A stretch of 39,588 bases of DNA from Syntrophomonadaceae bacterium (GCA_012718855.1 JAAYBS010000059.1:1-39588), one strand, 5' to 3'. Positions 18,944-30,632 are shown, counted from the stretch's first letter. The notes: a model not told the origin generated them from the sequence alone. Program-made: numbers and translations.

Positions 18944-20149
18944 TTATATCCCGTATAACTTCTGATTCTTGGTTATATTTGCAGAAAGCACTAACATATA
19001 ACGCGTGAAGGTCAGTACTACCAGCATGCTCATAATAATACCTATGGATAAGGTAACTGCAAAACCTTTGATTGGACCGGTGCCAAAATACATCAATACC
19101 CCGGCAGTAATCAAGGTAGTTATATTGGAATCCAGAATGGCAGTAAATGCACGGGAAAAACCGGATTCTATACTGGCAACCAGGGTTTTTCCCAGTCGCA
19201 GTTCTTCTTTTATGCGTTCATAAATTATTATGTTGGCATCAACCGCCATACCTATCGATAAAACAAATCCAGCGATACCGGGCAGGGTCCATACTGAACC
19301 CAGCAATACCATTGCGGTGACAACCAATAATCCATAAAGGGCCAGGGAGAAGGCAGCTATGGTACCCGGCAGGCGATAATAACCAATCATAAAAATTAAT
19401 ATGGCGATTAAACCAATTAGACCGGCTTTTAAACTCTTCTCCAGAGAATCAGCACCCAGGGTCGGTCCAATAGACCTTTTCTCCATAATCTCCAACGTAA
19501 CCGGCAAAGCACCGGACCTAAGCAGAACTGCTAAATCTTCCGCTTCTTTGGCAGTAAATTGCCCTTCTATAACTGCATTACCATCAGTTATTGCTGTTCT
19601 GACTGTAGGAGCGCTAATCGCTTCTCCGTCCAGAACTATTACGATAGGTTTGCCTATATTGGCAGTAGTGGCAGCTGCAAATAATTGACTTCCATCTTTA
19701 TCAAACTCCAACAATATTTCAGCTGTCTGTCCATTCTGCGTCATGCGGGCTTCAGCATTCTTAAGGTTTTTACCGGTTAACAACAAATTCCCGCTTTCAT
19801 CATAAAACTCCAATTGTGCAGTGTTTTTTAACATCTTAACTGCTGCTTCCGGATCATTTTCTCCGGCAATTTCTATAACCACCCGATCATCACCCTGCGG
19901 GTAAACGGAAGTCTCCTTTACACCCAGAGTGTCCACGCGATTACGAAGTATTCCTACCGCTTTCTGAATGGTATCAGCAGTCAGCTTTTCTCCCTCATTT
20001 TCCTCTGCCTGCAGTACAACCCTCAGTCCGCCCCTTAAATCAAGTCCCAGGTTGATGTTATTCAACAGTGGCTGACTGGTGAAATATAGCAGCAAGCCTA
20101 GAGTTACTACGGCAAGAGCCACGATGAATATACTAGTGTTCTTGCTCAC
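18944..20149 (-). CDS. secD: Protein translocase subunit SecD
   Basis: NLGLDLRGGLRVVLQAE; FVLSIGMAVDANIIIYERIKEEL; DSNITTLITAGVLMYFGTGPIKGFAVTLSIGI. Confidence 0.97.
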   Translation of the reverse strand: MSKNTSIFIVALAVVTLGLLLYFTSQPLLNNINLGLDLRGGLRVVLQAEENEGEKLTADTIQKAVGILRNRVDTLGVKETSVYPQGDDRVVIEIAGENDPEAAVKMLKNTAQLEFYDESGNLLLTGKNLKNAEARMTQNGQTAEILLEFDKDGSQLFAAATTANIGKPIVIVLDGEAISAPTVRTAITDGNAVIEGQFTAKEAEDLAVLLRSGALPVTLEIMEKRSIGPTLGADSLEKSLKAGLIGLIAILIFMIGYYRLPGTIAAFSLALYGLLVVTAMVLLGSVWTLPGIAGFVLSIGMAVDANIIIYERIKEELRLGKTLVASIESGFSRAFTAILDSNITTLITAGVLMYFGTGPIKGFAVTLSIGIIMSMLVVLTFTRYMLVLSANITKNQKLYGI

Positions 20150-20188
20150 TAGCCTTTTCCTCCTTCCAACAACTAAAAAATTTATATA

Positions 20189-20848
20189 TTAAAGCAATTT
20201 CGCCCCATTTATAACTAATCCAAACTCACAATTAAAGTAATTAGCTGCTTTTTGACACATAAGCATACGGCTTAAAAATATCTCAAAATACTCCATTACC
20301 GGGCATATATTGGTGTCTATCGTCAAATCCATGGTAATGATTTTATTTTCACCATCAATTATCAGATTTGACTTCTGTGCAGCATAATTTACGCGATCAT
20401 GAATATCAAAAGTAGCTACATCCTGATTTCTAACCCGATTACGATGTACATGTGACTTATCTGCCAGGATAAGTGCAGCAGCAACTTCATTAACCGGTTG
20501 GCCGCTGCCTTCATCATGGTTACCTATGGCAGCAGTAATAATAGAAATTTCTTTAGGGTCCATACCTGAACGTCGTAAAATTTCCAGAGCCATTATTGAA
20601 CCGCTTTGGCTATGTCCATTGCGATTAATAACATTGCCTATATCATGCATATAAGCCGCAATGCCGGCTAATTCAGCTGTTCGTTCATCATATCCCAGTT
20701 TAAGCATGATATCCCGACTGACTCTGGAAACCACAGACAAATGCATTTTACCATGATCGGTGAAACCCATCTCGCCTAAATGCTTATTACCGGTTTCTAT
20801 AAACCCATTGACCAGAGGGTTGGACTTGATATCCTGTAAAGTTACCAT
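20189..20848 (-). CDS. HD domain-containing metal-dependent phosphohydrolase
   Basis: H...YMHDIGNVINRNGHSQSGS, GNHDEGSG, ALILADKSHVHRNRVR. Confidence 0.85.
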   Translation of the reverse strand: MVTLQDIKSNPLVNGFIETGNKHLGEMGFTDHGKMHLSVVSRVSRDIMLKLGYDERTAELAGIAAYMHDIGNVINRNGHSQSGSIMALEILRRSGMDPKEISIITAAIGNHDEGSGQPVNEVAAALILADKSHVHRNRVRNQDVATFDIHDRVNYAAQKSNLIIDGENKIITMDLTIDTNICPVMEYFEIFLSRMLMCQKAANYFNCEFGLVINGAKLL

Positions 20849-20849
20849 T

Positions 20850-21140
20850 TTATTGAGGGTCTCCTACGCGATAAGCTATAGCTTTCTTAATAAACTCTAT
20901 TTCAGTACTGTCACCGGTTTTTAGAACAAAAGTATCTTCTTTTACCCTGGTTATTTCACCTCTTACTCCCCCGATAGTAACAACCTTTTCACCTTTTTTA
21001 AGACTGTCAATCAAGTCACCGTGTTTTTTCTCCTGACGTTTACGCGGCATGATAATAAAAAAGTAAAAAATGCCGATAAACACTCCAAACCAGATTATCA
21101 GTTGTATCCACTGATTGTTCATTCCCACTTCTGCAATCAC
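20850..21140 (-). CDS. yajC: Preprotein translocase subunit YajC
   Basis: FFIIMPRKRQEKKHGDLIDSLKKGEKVVTIGGVRGEITRV. Confidence 0.95.
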   Translation of the reverse strand: MIAEVGMNNQWIQLIIWFGVFIGIFYFFIIMPRKRQEKKHGDLIDSLKKGEKVVTIGGVRGEITRVKEDTFVLKTGDSTEIEFIKKAIAYRVGDPQ

Positions 21141-21195
21141 TCCTTAACCTCTCAAACTTTATTACACTTCGCTAGCATTTACCAGAATCCTCTTG

Positions 21196-23374
<2,179 letters not shown>

Positions 23375-23378
23375 TAAT

Positions 23379-23600
23379 TTATCTCCGCCCCATAAAATTA
23401 AGTATAAAAGTTAAGATTAAACTTATTATCAGCATGGTTGCCAGGGGAAAATAAAAGCTAAAATTGCCTTTATGGATTACAATATCCCCCGGGAGCTTAA
23501 ACCCGGTAAAACCAAATCGGGATAACAATAACAGCAACGCCCCGATAAATATTAAGGTCAGACCCATAGAAATTATTATTCGTGCCCAATACTCAATCAA
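23379..23600 (-). CDS. DUF2905 family small membrane protein
   Basis: 73 aa; RFGFTGFKLPGDIVIHKGNFSFYFPLATMLIISLILTFILNF. Confidence 0.9.
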   Translation of the reverse strand: MIEYWARIIISMGLTLIFIGALLLLLSRFGFTGFKLPGDIVIHKGNFSFYFPLATMLIISLILTFILNFMGRR

Positions 23601-23601
23601 T

Positions 23602-24180
23602 TTATTTGCCTGTTTCCTTTACTTTATCAACATCACGATCAGCATATCTTTCCAGTTCACTGTACAAACAACCACAATATTGCTGACGGTATAAGCCCAT
23701 ATCCTTGGATAATTGTACAGTCTGTTTAAAACCTTCACGAAAGTCCCGATATAAAAAAGGCACTCCGTATTTTTCACCCATGGCCTGTCCGGTTTCTTTA
23801 ATTAAATTATGGTTTTGATAAGTGCTGACCAGCAATGTAGAGGTAAAATAATCAAATTTTCCCCGGGCAGCTATATGGGCAGCTTTTTCCAGCCGCATCT
23901 GATAACAAAATCTGCAGCGCTGGGTTTCCCGATAAGAAATCTGCTGAAAATATTTTACTGCATCATAATCAGGGTCCAAAATTAATTTAAGTTGGACAGC
24001 TTCCGCATATTTTTCCAATGATTCACGACGTTTCAGGTATTCGGTATAGGGGTGAATATTAGGATTGTAATAATAACCTATAACCTCAAAACCGTCATCA
24101 CGCAAACTGGGCAACGGGTAAGTTGCACAGGGACCACAGCATATATGCAGCAATACTTTAGGTTGGCTTTCGACAGACAT
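23602..24180 (-). CDS. queH: Epoxyqueuosine reductase QueH
   Basis: LLHICCGPCATYPLPSL, YNPNIHPYTEYLKRRESL, RCRFCYQMRLEKAA, FTSTLLVSTYQNHN, YCGCLYSELER; preferred start ATG at 24180 preceded by GGAGG. Confidence 0.93.
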   Translation of the reverse strand: MSVESQPKVLLHICCGPCATYPLPSLRDDGFEVIGYYYNPNIHPYTEYLKRRESLEKYAEAVQLKLILDPDYDAVKYFQQISYRETQRCRFCYQMRLEKAAHIAARGKFDYFTSTLLVSTYQNHNLIKETGQAMGEKYGVPFLYRDFREGFKQTVQLSKDMGLYRQQYCGCLYSELERYADRDVDKVKETGK

Positions 24181-24214
24181 TTTTTCCTCCATATTTAAAA
24201 CCGGGTTAACATAA

Positions 24215-25243
24215 TTAGAACTCAAATAATCCCGGACTGGTATCATTTTGATAAGCTATTCCCAGGTGGCGGTAGGCCCGCTCCAGAGCAATTCTACCGC
24301 GCGGTGTCTTCTGAATCAAGCCCAGTTTTAACAGATAAGGTTCATATACATCTGTTATGGTATCCTGCTCTTCGGAAACGGAGGCGGCCAATGTTTCCAG
24401 TCCTACCGGACCACCGCCAAACTTGACAATGATTGATTCCAGTATCATTCTATCCATCATATCCAGACCGCATTCGTCTATTTCCATCATTTGCAGAGCC
24501 TTATTGGCCGTATCCTTGCTTATTATGGAATGCGATTTTACCAGTGCATAATCACGAACCCTCCTGAGCAAACGATTGGCCACCCGAGGGGTACCCCGGG
24601 AACGGCGTGCTATTTCCATAGCTCCTTCCGGTTCAATCCCAATTCCCAGAATACCTGCGGCTCGTTTAATAATTAGTGCTAATTCTTCATCCTGATAAAA
24701 GTCCAGACGACAGGTGATTCCGAAACGATCACGTAATGGTGAACTGAGAAGTCCCGGACGCGTTGTGGCTCCAATCAGTGTAAAGGGTGGCAGATCAAGT
24801 CATATGGTCCTGGCTGCCGGTCCCTTTCCAATTACGATATCAATTACATTATCCTCCATAGCCGGATACATTATTTCTTCCACGGTACGATTAAGTCGAT
24901 GGATTTCATCAATAAACAGAACTTCACCCGCATCCAGGTTTGTTAATATGGCGGCCAAATCACCAGGTCGTTCAATGGCCGGTCCGGAAGTTTTACGAAT
25001 AGGTTTGCCAATTTCATGGGCGATAATTGACGCCAGCGTAGTTTTCCCCAAACCAGGTGGTCCACTGAGCAGTACATGATCCAAACTATCCTGTCTTTCC
25101 CGCGCTGCAGCTACAAACACGCTGATATTTTCTTTAACCTTTTCCTGGCCTATGTAATCCTGTAACGTTAATGGCCTGATTGATATTTCCGGGGAGTCTT
25201 CCTCTGATAACCAATGTGGTGAAATTAACCTGTCATCCTGCAT
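24215..25243 (-). pseudogene. ruvB: Holliday junction branch migration ATPase RuvB with an internal in-frame TGA
   Basis: N-terminal 147 aa ([18 protein letters not shown]...[14 protein letters not shown]...[10 protein letters not shown]) then TGA at 24800-24802, then same-frame [85 protein letters not shown] to 24215; total 343 codons, otherwise uninterrupted. Confidence 0.93.
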
Positions 25244-25257
25244 TGTCTAACCCCCCC

Positions 25258-25857
25258 TTATTTTAGTTGACTGCTATTCTTCATTTTTAATACCAACTTA
25301 ACATTTTCTTCCACCCGGTTACTATATTTCCCACTTTCCACCAGTTCGCGCAATAGTGGGAAAACTTCACTGCGACTATATCCCAATGCTTCGAGGGCAT
25401 CAATTACATCATCCATAGCACTGTTTTCTGCCGATACCTGACCGGTAGTATCCAGGTCCTGTACCTTATCCTTTAACTCAAATAAAAGTCTTTGCGCTGT
25501 CTTCTTACCAATCCCCGGCAATTTAACCAGAGTCTTTTCATCCTGACTGGCCACTGCCAGATAAAAATCCGCTGGCTCTATATGGGCTAACAGATTAGCT
25601 GCCCCCCGGGCACCTATCCCTGATACTGTCAGTAATAGCTTAAATAGCCTCAACTCGTCTACGGTAAGAAAGCCATATAACTTGAATTCATTTTCCAGCA
25701 CTTGCATATGAGTATGCAAAGTTATGCGTTCACCTAATCGAGGTAATCGTGAAAAAGCTCGGGCATGAATGACAATCTCCCATCCAATACCGTTTATTTC
25801 CAGGATAGCCTTTTCAGGCTCCGCATCTGCCAATATACCTGTCATATAAGATATCAT
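25258..25857 (-). CDS. ruvA: Holliday junction branch migration protein RuvA
   Basis: MISYMTGILADAEPEKAILEINGIGWEI, LLTVSGIGARGAANLLA, KLPGIGKKTAQRLLFELKDK, DDVIDALEALGYSRSEV; ORF track 5' extension to 25908 probably spurious. Confidence 0.95.
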   Translation of the reverse strand: MISYMTGILADAEPEKAILEINGIGWEIVIHARAFSRLPRLGERITLHTHMQVLENEFKLYGFLTVDELRLFKLLLTVSGIGARGAANLLAHIEPADFYLAVASQDEKTLVKLPGIGKKTAQRLLFELKDKVQDLDTTGQVSAENSAMDDVIDALEALGYSRSEVFPLLRELVESGKYSNRVEENVKLVLKMKNSSQLK

Positions 25858-26354
25858 TATTTGCTCCCCCCTAAAAGATTTTGCAGACGCCAGGAATGGG
25901 CATGGCAAATGGCAATCGCCAAAGCATCCGCAGCATCGTCAGGTTTAGGCATTTCCTTCATAACCAGAATTTTTTGTACCAGTAGCTGAACCTGCCGTTT
26001 ATCAGCAGTACCGTAACCAACCACCGCTTTTTTTACCTGCAGCGGAGTATATTCACATACCTGCAAACCGTTGCTGGCTCCTGTAAACACAGCTACCCCC
26101 CTGCTTTGTGCTACGCTGATAACTGTCTTGGCATTTTTATGATAAAAGATTTGTTCTATGGCCATCACTTCCGGTGAGTATTGAATAATTAATTGTTCAA
26201 TTTTATTATTTATCATACACAACCGCTGCTCCATAGGAGCATCGGATGGAGTAGTAATGACACCATAATCTATCAACATACATTTGTTACCTGAAGACTC
26301 TATTACACCATATCCGGTGGTTGCAGTTCCAGGATCAATTCCCAAAATGATCAT
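25857..26354 (-). CDS. ruvC: Crossover junction endodeoxyribonuclease RuvC
   Basis: MIILGIDPGTATTGYGVIE, MAIEQIFYHKNAKTVISVAQSRGV, VKKAVVGYGTADKRQVQ, DAADALAIAICHAH. Confidence 0.97.
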   Translation of the reverse strand: MIILGIDPGTATTGYGVIESSGNKCMLIDYGVITTPSDAPMEQRLCMINNKIEQLIIQYSPEVMAIEQIFYHKNAKTVISVAQSRGVAVFTGASNGLQVCEYTPLQVKKAVVGYGTADKRQVQLLVQKILVMKEMPKPDDAADALAIAICHAHSWRLQNLLGGSK

Positions 26355-26467
26355 ATAAGATTAACCCCATATTCTTCGAAATGTTAACCTTATATTACTG
26401 TAAAATCAGGTAGATGGCTATTGGGTGAATCAAAGGAAGGGTAGATTTTGTAGACGCGGCATTTTTT

Positions 26468-26536
26468 TGTCATCCTGAGCATAGCGAAGGATATCGACCA
26501 GGCATAGCAGACTCTTCGCTTCCGCTCAGAGTGACA
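26468..26536. repeat. GTCATCCTGAGC-family palindromic intergenic repeat (REP/MITE-like)
   Basis: TGTCATCCTGAGCATAGCGAAGGAT...GACTCTTCGCTTCCGCTCAGAGTGACA: long imperfect inverted repeat between ruvC and a BofC-like gene. Confidence 0.75.
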
Positions 26537-26569
26537 TGTTCAGGAGCTTTAAGCCCTTCTCCTTACAAA

Positions 26570-27142
26570 TTACAGATATTCATCGAAATTTTCCAGAGCA
26601 TCATTTAATTGTTCCATATTTTCAAACTCATACTCACCATGCAAAATCTTATTCTTTATTTCTTCGGGCAATTGGTCGGTATATAAATTAGTAACCCTTT
26701 GCAAGACATCATTTTCTGCATCAGGTCCCTGGAAGATTGCTATCCGACCTTTGTAGTCCTTTAACCGGCAGCGGTCCTCCTCCTGTGGACACCACCCTTC
26801 AACTGCCTGGTTAATAGTCAGGGTATTATCTTTAAACCTAACCTGATAACCATTTTTAAGTGGATATAAGGTTTTTACCTGAGCAATAGTTTTGCCGATA
26901 ACTTTTTCTTTTTCTTTAAACTCAGAAATTACCACATGGCTACAACGGCTAAATTGCTGTTCAAATATTATTTGGGTATCCTGTTTAACAATCTTCTCCG
27001 GTTCTTTAACCTGCATTACCGGTTTTTCTTCTACTGCACCTGCCTGTAATTCCCGGTAGATAGTAGCAATATAATATCCGGTAACGGCGCTGATTAATAA
27101 AACTGCGATTAAAACAACCAGATTTATTTTTTTGGTTATCAA
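26570..27142 (-). CDS. Membrane-anchored protein with BofC C-terminal-like region
   Basis: 190 aa; N-terminal TM anchor; GYQVRFKDNTLTINQAVEGWCPQEEDRCRLKDYKGRIAIFQGP resembles BofC C-terminal-domain proteins. Confidence 0.5.
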   Translation of the reverse strand: MITKKINLVVLIAVLLISAVTGYYIATIYRELQAGAVEEKPVMQVKEPEKIVKQDTQIIFEQQFSRCSHVVISEFKEKEKVIGKTIAQVKTLYPLKNGYQVRFKDNTLTINQAVEGWCPQEEDRCRLKDYKGRIAIFQGPDAENDVLQRVTNLYTDQLPEEIKNKILHGEYEFENMEQLNDALENFDEYL

Positions 27143-27264
27143 AACGACTCACCTCTTAGCACTATTTTTTACCAGATGATGGTTGTTTATACTTATTTTT
27201 TAGCCAAGCTTATATGTTTGACTATTGTTGATTATTAATTTTAGGTTAATTTTTTATTTTTTAC

Positions 27265-27296
27265 TTGCATACGCAGCACAAATAAGGTTTATAATG
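27265..27296 (+). promoter_or_regulatory. Possible sigma-A-like promoter for 27392 gene
   Basis: ttgcat ... tataat with long (~19 nt) spacing upstream of the 27392 ORF. Confidence 0.3.
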
Positions 27297-27391
27297 AAAG
27301 TAGGAAAGTCAAACTAATGTCAAAGTAATTTGAATTTTCAAAATATTTATTGTTGTAAAGGATAGAAATTCGTCATAAGGGGGCGATTGTA

Positions 27392-28138
27392 TTGAAGAAC
27401 ACTATAGACCGATATCTGTCAGAGTTAAATCGGGTAGCCTATGACATACTGGATCCTAATTTTGCAATGGATGAAACACCAATCTTTTACACTGGAAGTA
27501 GTATGTTTCCCGATGCACCTCTTTCAGATGAAGACCTGGACCTTTTTGACACTGTCAGTTGGGTTATGAGTCCCAACCCGGAATCAGAATCACAAAAACC
27601 TCAGGCCAATACTTCTTTAATGGATTTTGCATCCTTGGAACAGGCTTGTAGAGTTGCCATGGACTCCGGATACTTTTGGGGTGCCAATGATATGGACCTG
27701 AATGTCCTGGGAAAAATGGATACTGATCTTGAGTCAGCTATCAATCATCTAAATGAGGAATGTTTTCCGGTTTCAGAAGAAGATTTATTAGCCCAATTTG
27801 ATAATTGGTCAGGTACACCTATGGATATTTTATCTTTATATGGGGATGTGGATTACGGTCATAATATTTATGAAGAAGGCTTTGAAATGGATCTGCCCAT
27901 AAGAATTTTCAGCAGTAACGAAGATTTAATAGTTAAAGCCAACGTTCCCTGGGTAAAATTTGACAGTTTTGAGGCTATGGATGTTTATTCCAACAAGATT
28001 AATTTGAAGAGTGTTTTATCTTTGTTGCCGGTACGAGTCAATTCCAGAGAAATGAAGGTTAGCTTTGTTGATGGTGAATTTAAATTGGAAATGCCTCGGA
28101 TTGAGGAAAAAGAAACCAAGCTGGAAAAACTTCAATAA
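27392..28138 (+). CDS. Acidic hypothetical protein with possible divergent alpha-crystallin (Hsp20)-like C-terminus
   Basis: 248 aa, TTG start with AAGGGGG upstream; C-terminal IRIFSSNEDLIVKANVPWVKFD...LLPVRVNSREMKVSFVDGEFKLEMPRIEE pattern. Confidence 0.65.
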   Translation: MKNTIDRYLSELNRVAYDILDPNFAMDETPIFYTGSSMFPDAPLSDEDLDLFDTVSWVMSPNPESESQKPQANTSLMDFASLEQACRVAMDSGYFWGANDMDLNVLGKMDTDLESAINHLNEECFPVSEEDLLAQFDNWSGTPMDILSLYGDVDYGHNIYEEGFEMDLPIRIFSSNEDLIVKANVPWVKFDSFEAMDVYSNKINLKSVLSLLPVRVNSREMKVSFVDGEFKLEMPRIEEKETKLEKLQ

Positions 28139-28160
28139 ATTTTAGTTTGATTCCAAATTA

Positions 28161-28210
28161 AACCCTTTAAAGCCCGGCTCTCCAGCCAATCAGCTTTAAA
28201 GGGTTTTTTT
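28161..28210 (+). terminator. Rho-independent terminator
   Basis: AACCCTTTAAAG ... CTTTAAAGGGTT followed by TTTTT. Confidence 0.85.
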
Positions 28211-28279
28211 ATGGTGACAGTTTACCTGTTTACCGGCGTATAGATGTAAAAGTTATTGATTGAAGGGAGAATTAAAAAA

Positions 28280-30442
28280 GTGTCACACATAAACAAATTA
28301 TTAATATCTTCGGTTTTAACCATCATGTTTCTATTTAGTGCAGTACTCCTTCCTGTTCAAGCCTCAACTGCACCAATAAGTCTGGAGCAAGCTATTAAAA
28401 CAGCTAAAACCTGTTTTCCCTTAACAGAAAGTTTTTCTGAGTTTTCTTCCGAGTATTCCAGTTCCCCATTTCAATCAGTCTGGAATCTTAATTGGGGTTC
28501 CAAAGACCCTGCACCGGGAAGCCTGTATGTATCAGTTGATGCCCATACTGGTAATGTCCTGAATATGAATTACTGGGTAAATAAACCCGTCGATAAAACC
28601 AGCAGGAATATTTCTACTGACCAGGCTTTAGCTATCGGAGAAAAGTGGTTATCTACTCTGGCAGCTGACAAGATTAATAACTTACGGTTTGTAACCGGAC
28701 AAAATCTAATTCCCCTTTCCAACAACGGCTATGAAACTTTAAATCTGCGCTGGCAACGTTACGAGAACGGAATACCAGTGATAGGTAATGGGGTTACTAT
28801 GTATATTAATCTATCCTCCGGCCAGTTGAGCAGTTATAATCTACAATGGGTTGAAGGACAATTCCCCCAATCAGACCAGGCTATAAAAGCCGACCAGGCA
28901 ATTAAAGTGTTTCGGGATGAGAATATGCTGGCCAGGCAATATTTTATTTCTCATTACCGGATTTTCTCAAATTCTCAATCCTCCCCACCCGTGCAATTGG
29001 TATATTTACCAGAGCATCCTTCCGGAGCTGTAATTGATGCTATCAGCGGTAAACCTCTGATTCTAAAACCAGGACAATGGAATACCAGATCTGATCTGGA
29101 AATGGAAATGATGTCCGGGGGTATGGGCAGTGCTGATCAAGGAGCTGACAATATCGCTAAATTAAGCCCTGAAGAAGTTGCTGAATTGGAAAAATCCAAA
29201 AATATTCTCAGCCAGGAGCAGGCTATGGAAAAAGTTAAGCGTTGGGTAAGTATCCCATCGACAGCTATTTTAACTAATGCCAGCTTATCACGCTATTATA
29301 ATAATCCAGATACCCGGGTATGGAGTTTTAACTGGGATATTCCTCAGGGAGATAATCCTGCTCCGATGCGTTCTATATGGGCAACTGTTGATTGTCAGAC
29401 CGGACAGGTTTATTCATTCTATCAGTCAATTAACCAAACCGGTAATGGAGTATTGACTGAAACCGAAGCAGAACAACTGGCTAAGGATTTTATAAAACAA
29501 ATTGAGCCGTCGCTTTCCGATCAACTGGTTTTGGAAAAACAGAATCAAAATATTATTCCCTTTCAAACTAAACCAGCTGACTTACCCTCGGAATGGAATT
29601 TTAGCTTTACCCGATTGGTTGACGGAATTAAATTTCCTCATAATGGGATTAATATAACTATATCCGGTATTAACAAACAGATTATAAGTTACAATCTTAA
29701 CTGGTCAAAACATAATTTCCCTTCTTCCAGTGAATCCCTTGGTTCTGACTCCGCTCATGCAATCTATTTGAAGCATGCTCCGTTGTCCCTTTGTTACAAT
29801 ATCATTAATTCAGAAAATGCTTCCAGAGAAATAAAATTAGTCTATCAATTACTGCCTACCTACGATAAAGTCGGCATGGCTATGATTGATGCCCGCAACG
29901 GAGAACCTCTTGATTATATGGGTAAACCATTATCATCCAGAATTATCCCGCGTACCTTCACTGATATTAATGGTCATTTTGCCGCTGAGCAAATAAATTT
30001 GGTTGGCCAGGCAGGACTGATGTCGGAATATGGAAATTTATTTAAACCTGATGAAAAGATAAACCTGGTTACTTTCTTAAGAGCCTTGCTGGGTGCCTGG
30101 GATGGTGCCAACAATTTTACAAATTCTGATGATGATCAGATTATTAAAACTTGTCAGGAACGTGGCTGGTTAAAAGAAAAGGTTTCAGCAAGTGACCCTC
30201 TTACCCGTGAGCAATTGACCCGCCTGGTTATTCGCAGCCAGGGTCTGGGATTGCCGGCTAAGTACCCACAAATATTCACTAACCCTTATCCACAGGATAA
30301 AAGCATTACTGATTCCAACCTGGGGTTTGCAGCCATGGCTAATGGTTTCGGCTGGCTTTATCTACAGGATGCCTTTAACGCCAATGATGAAGTAACACGA
30401 GGAGAAGCAGCTTATACACTGGTGAAAAGCCTGCATTATTAA
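28280..30442 (+). CDS. Secreted surface protein with duplicated YcdB/YcdC (PepSY-like) modules and C-terminal SLH-type repeats
   Basis: Signal peptide (LLISSVLTIMFLFSAVLLPVQAS); two repeats of EQA...W.LNW...V...TG.V pattern; TFTDINGHFAAEQINLVGQAGLMSEYGNLFKPDEKINLVTFLRALLG is SLH-like; GTG start preceded by GAAGGGAG. Confidence 0.82.
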   Translation: MSHINKLLISSVLTIMFLFSAVLLPVQASTAPISLEQAIKTAKTCFPLTESFSEFSSEYSSSPFQSVWNLNWGSKDPAPGSLYVSVDAHTGNVLNMNYWVNKPVDKTSRNISTDQALAIGEKWLSTLAADKINNLRFVTGQNLIPLSNNGYETLNLRWQRYENGIPVIGNGVTMYINLSSGQLSSYNLQWVEGQFPQSDQAIKADQAIKVFRDENMLARQYFISHYRIFSNSQSSPPVQLVYLPEHPSGAVIDAISGKPLILKPGQWNTRSDLEMEMMSGGMGSADQGADNIAKLSPEEVAELEKSKNILSQEQAMEKVKRWVSIPSTAILTNASLSRYYNNPDTRVWSFNWDIPQGDNPAPMRSIWATVDCQTGQVYSFYQSINQTGNGVLTETEAEQLAKDFIKQIEPSLSDQLVLEKQNQNIIPFQTKPADLPSEWNFSFTRLVDGIKFPHNGINITISGINKQIISYNLNWSKHNFPSSSESLGSDSAHAIYLKHAPLSLCYNIINSENASREIKLVYQLLPTYDKVGMAMIDARNGEPLDYMGKPLSSRIIPRTFTDINGHFAAEQINLVGQAGLMSEYGNLFKPDEKINLVTFLRALLGAWDGANNFTNSDDDQIIKTCQERGWLKEKVSASDPLTREQLTRLVIRSQGLGLPAKYPQIFTNPYPQDKSITDSNLGFAAMANGFGWLYLQDAFNANDEVTRGEAAYTLVKSLHY

Positions 30443-30452
30443 AGGATAAATT

Positions 30453-30494
30453 ATGATTCTACTGTAAAAACCCTCGTTTTTGCAGTAGAATCAT
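30453..30494 (+). terminator. Rho-independent terminator
   Basis: ATGATTCTACTG...CAGTAGAATCAT followed by TTATTTT. Confidence 0.85.
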
Positions 30495-30632
30495 TTATTT
30501 TATGGTTAAAATTCTTCCATTATGAACTATACATATTTTAAATTTCCGTCTATCATTAGTTTAATAATGCAGAATCATTCCATGAAAAAGATTTTGCGAA
30601 ATTATTTTTTATTATTTAAGGAGGGTATACTT

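Noticed and set aside
24800-24802. TGA in ruvB as selenocysteine or reassigned stop
   Set aside because: The homologous residue is normally Arg, not Cys/Sec; TGA serves as an ordinary stop elsewhere in the window (e.g. the ferredoxin at 101), and no other in-frame TGA was seen in the conserved genes.
24714-25079. 121-aa + strand ORF
   Set aside because: Antisense to ruvB; low-complexity Ser/Ile/Pro-rich translation typical of antisense frames.
25858-25908. 5' extension of ruvA (MPCPFLASAKSFRGEQI)
   Set aside because: Lies within the 3' end of ruvC; RuvA normally starts MISYMxGxL.
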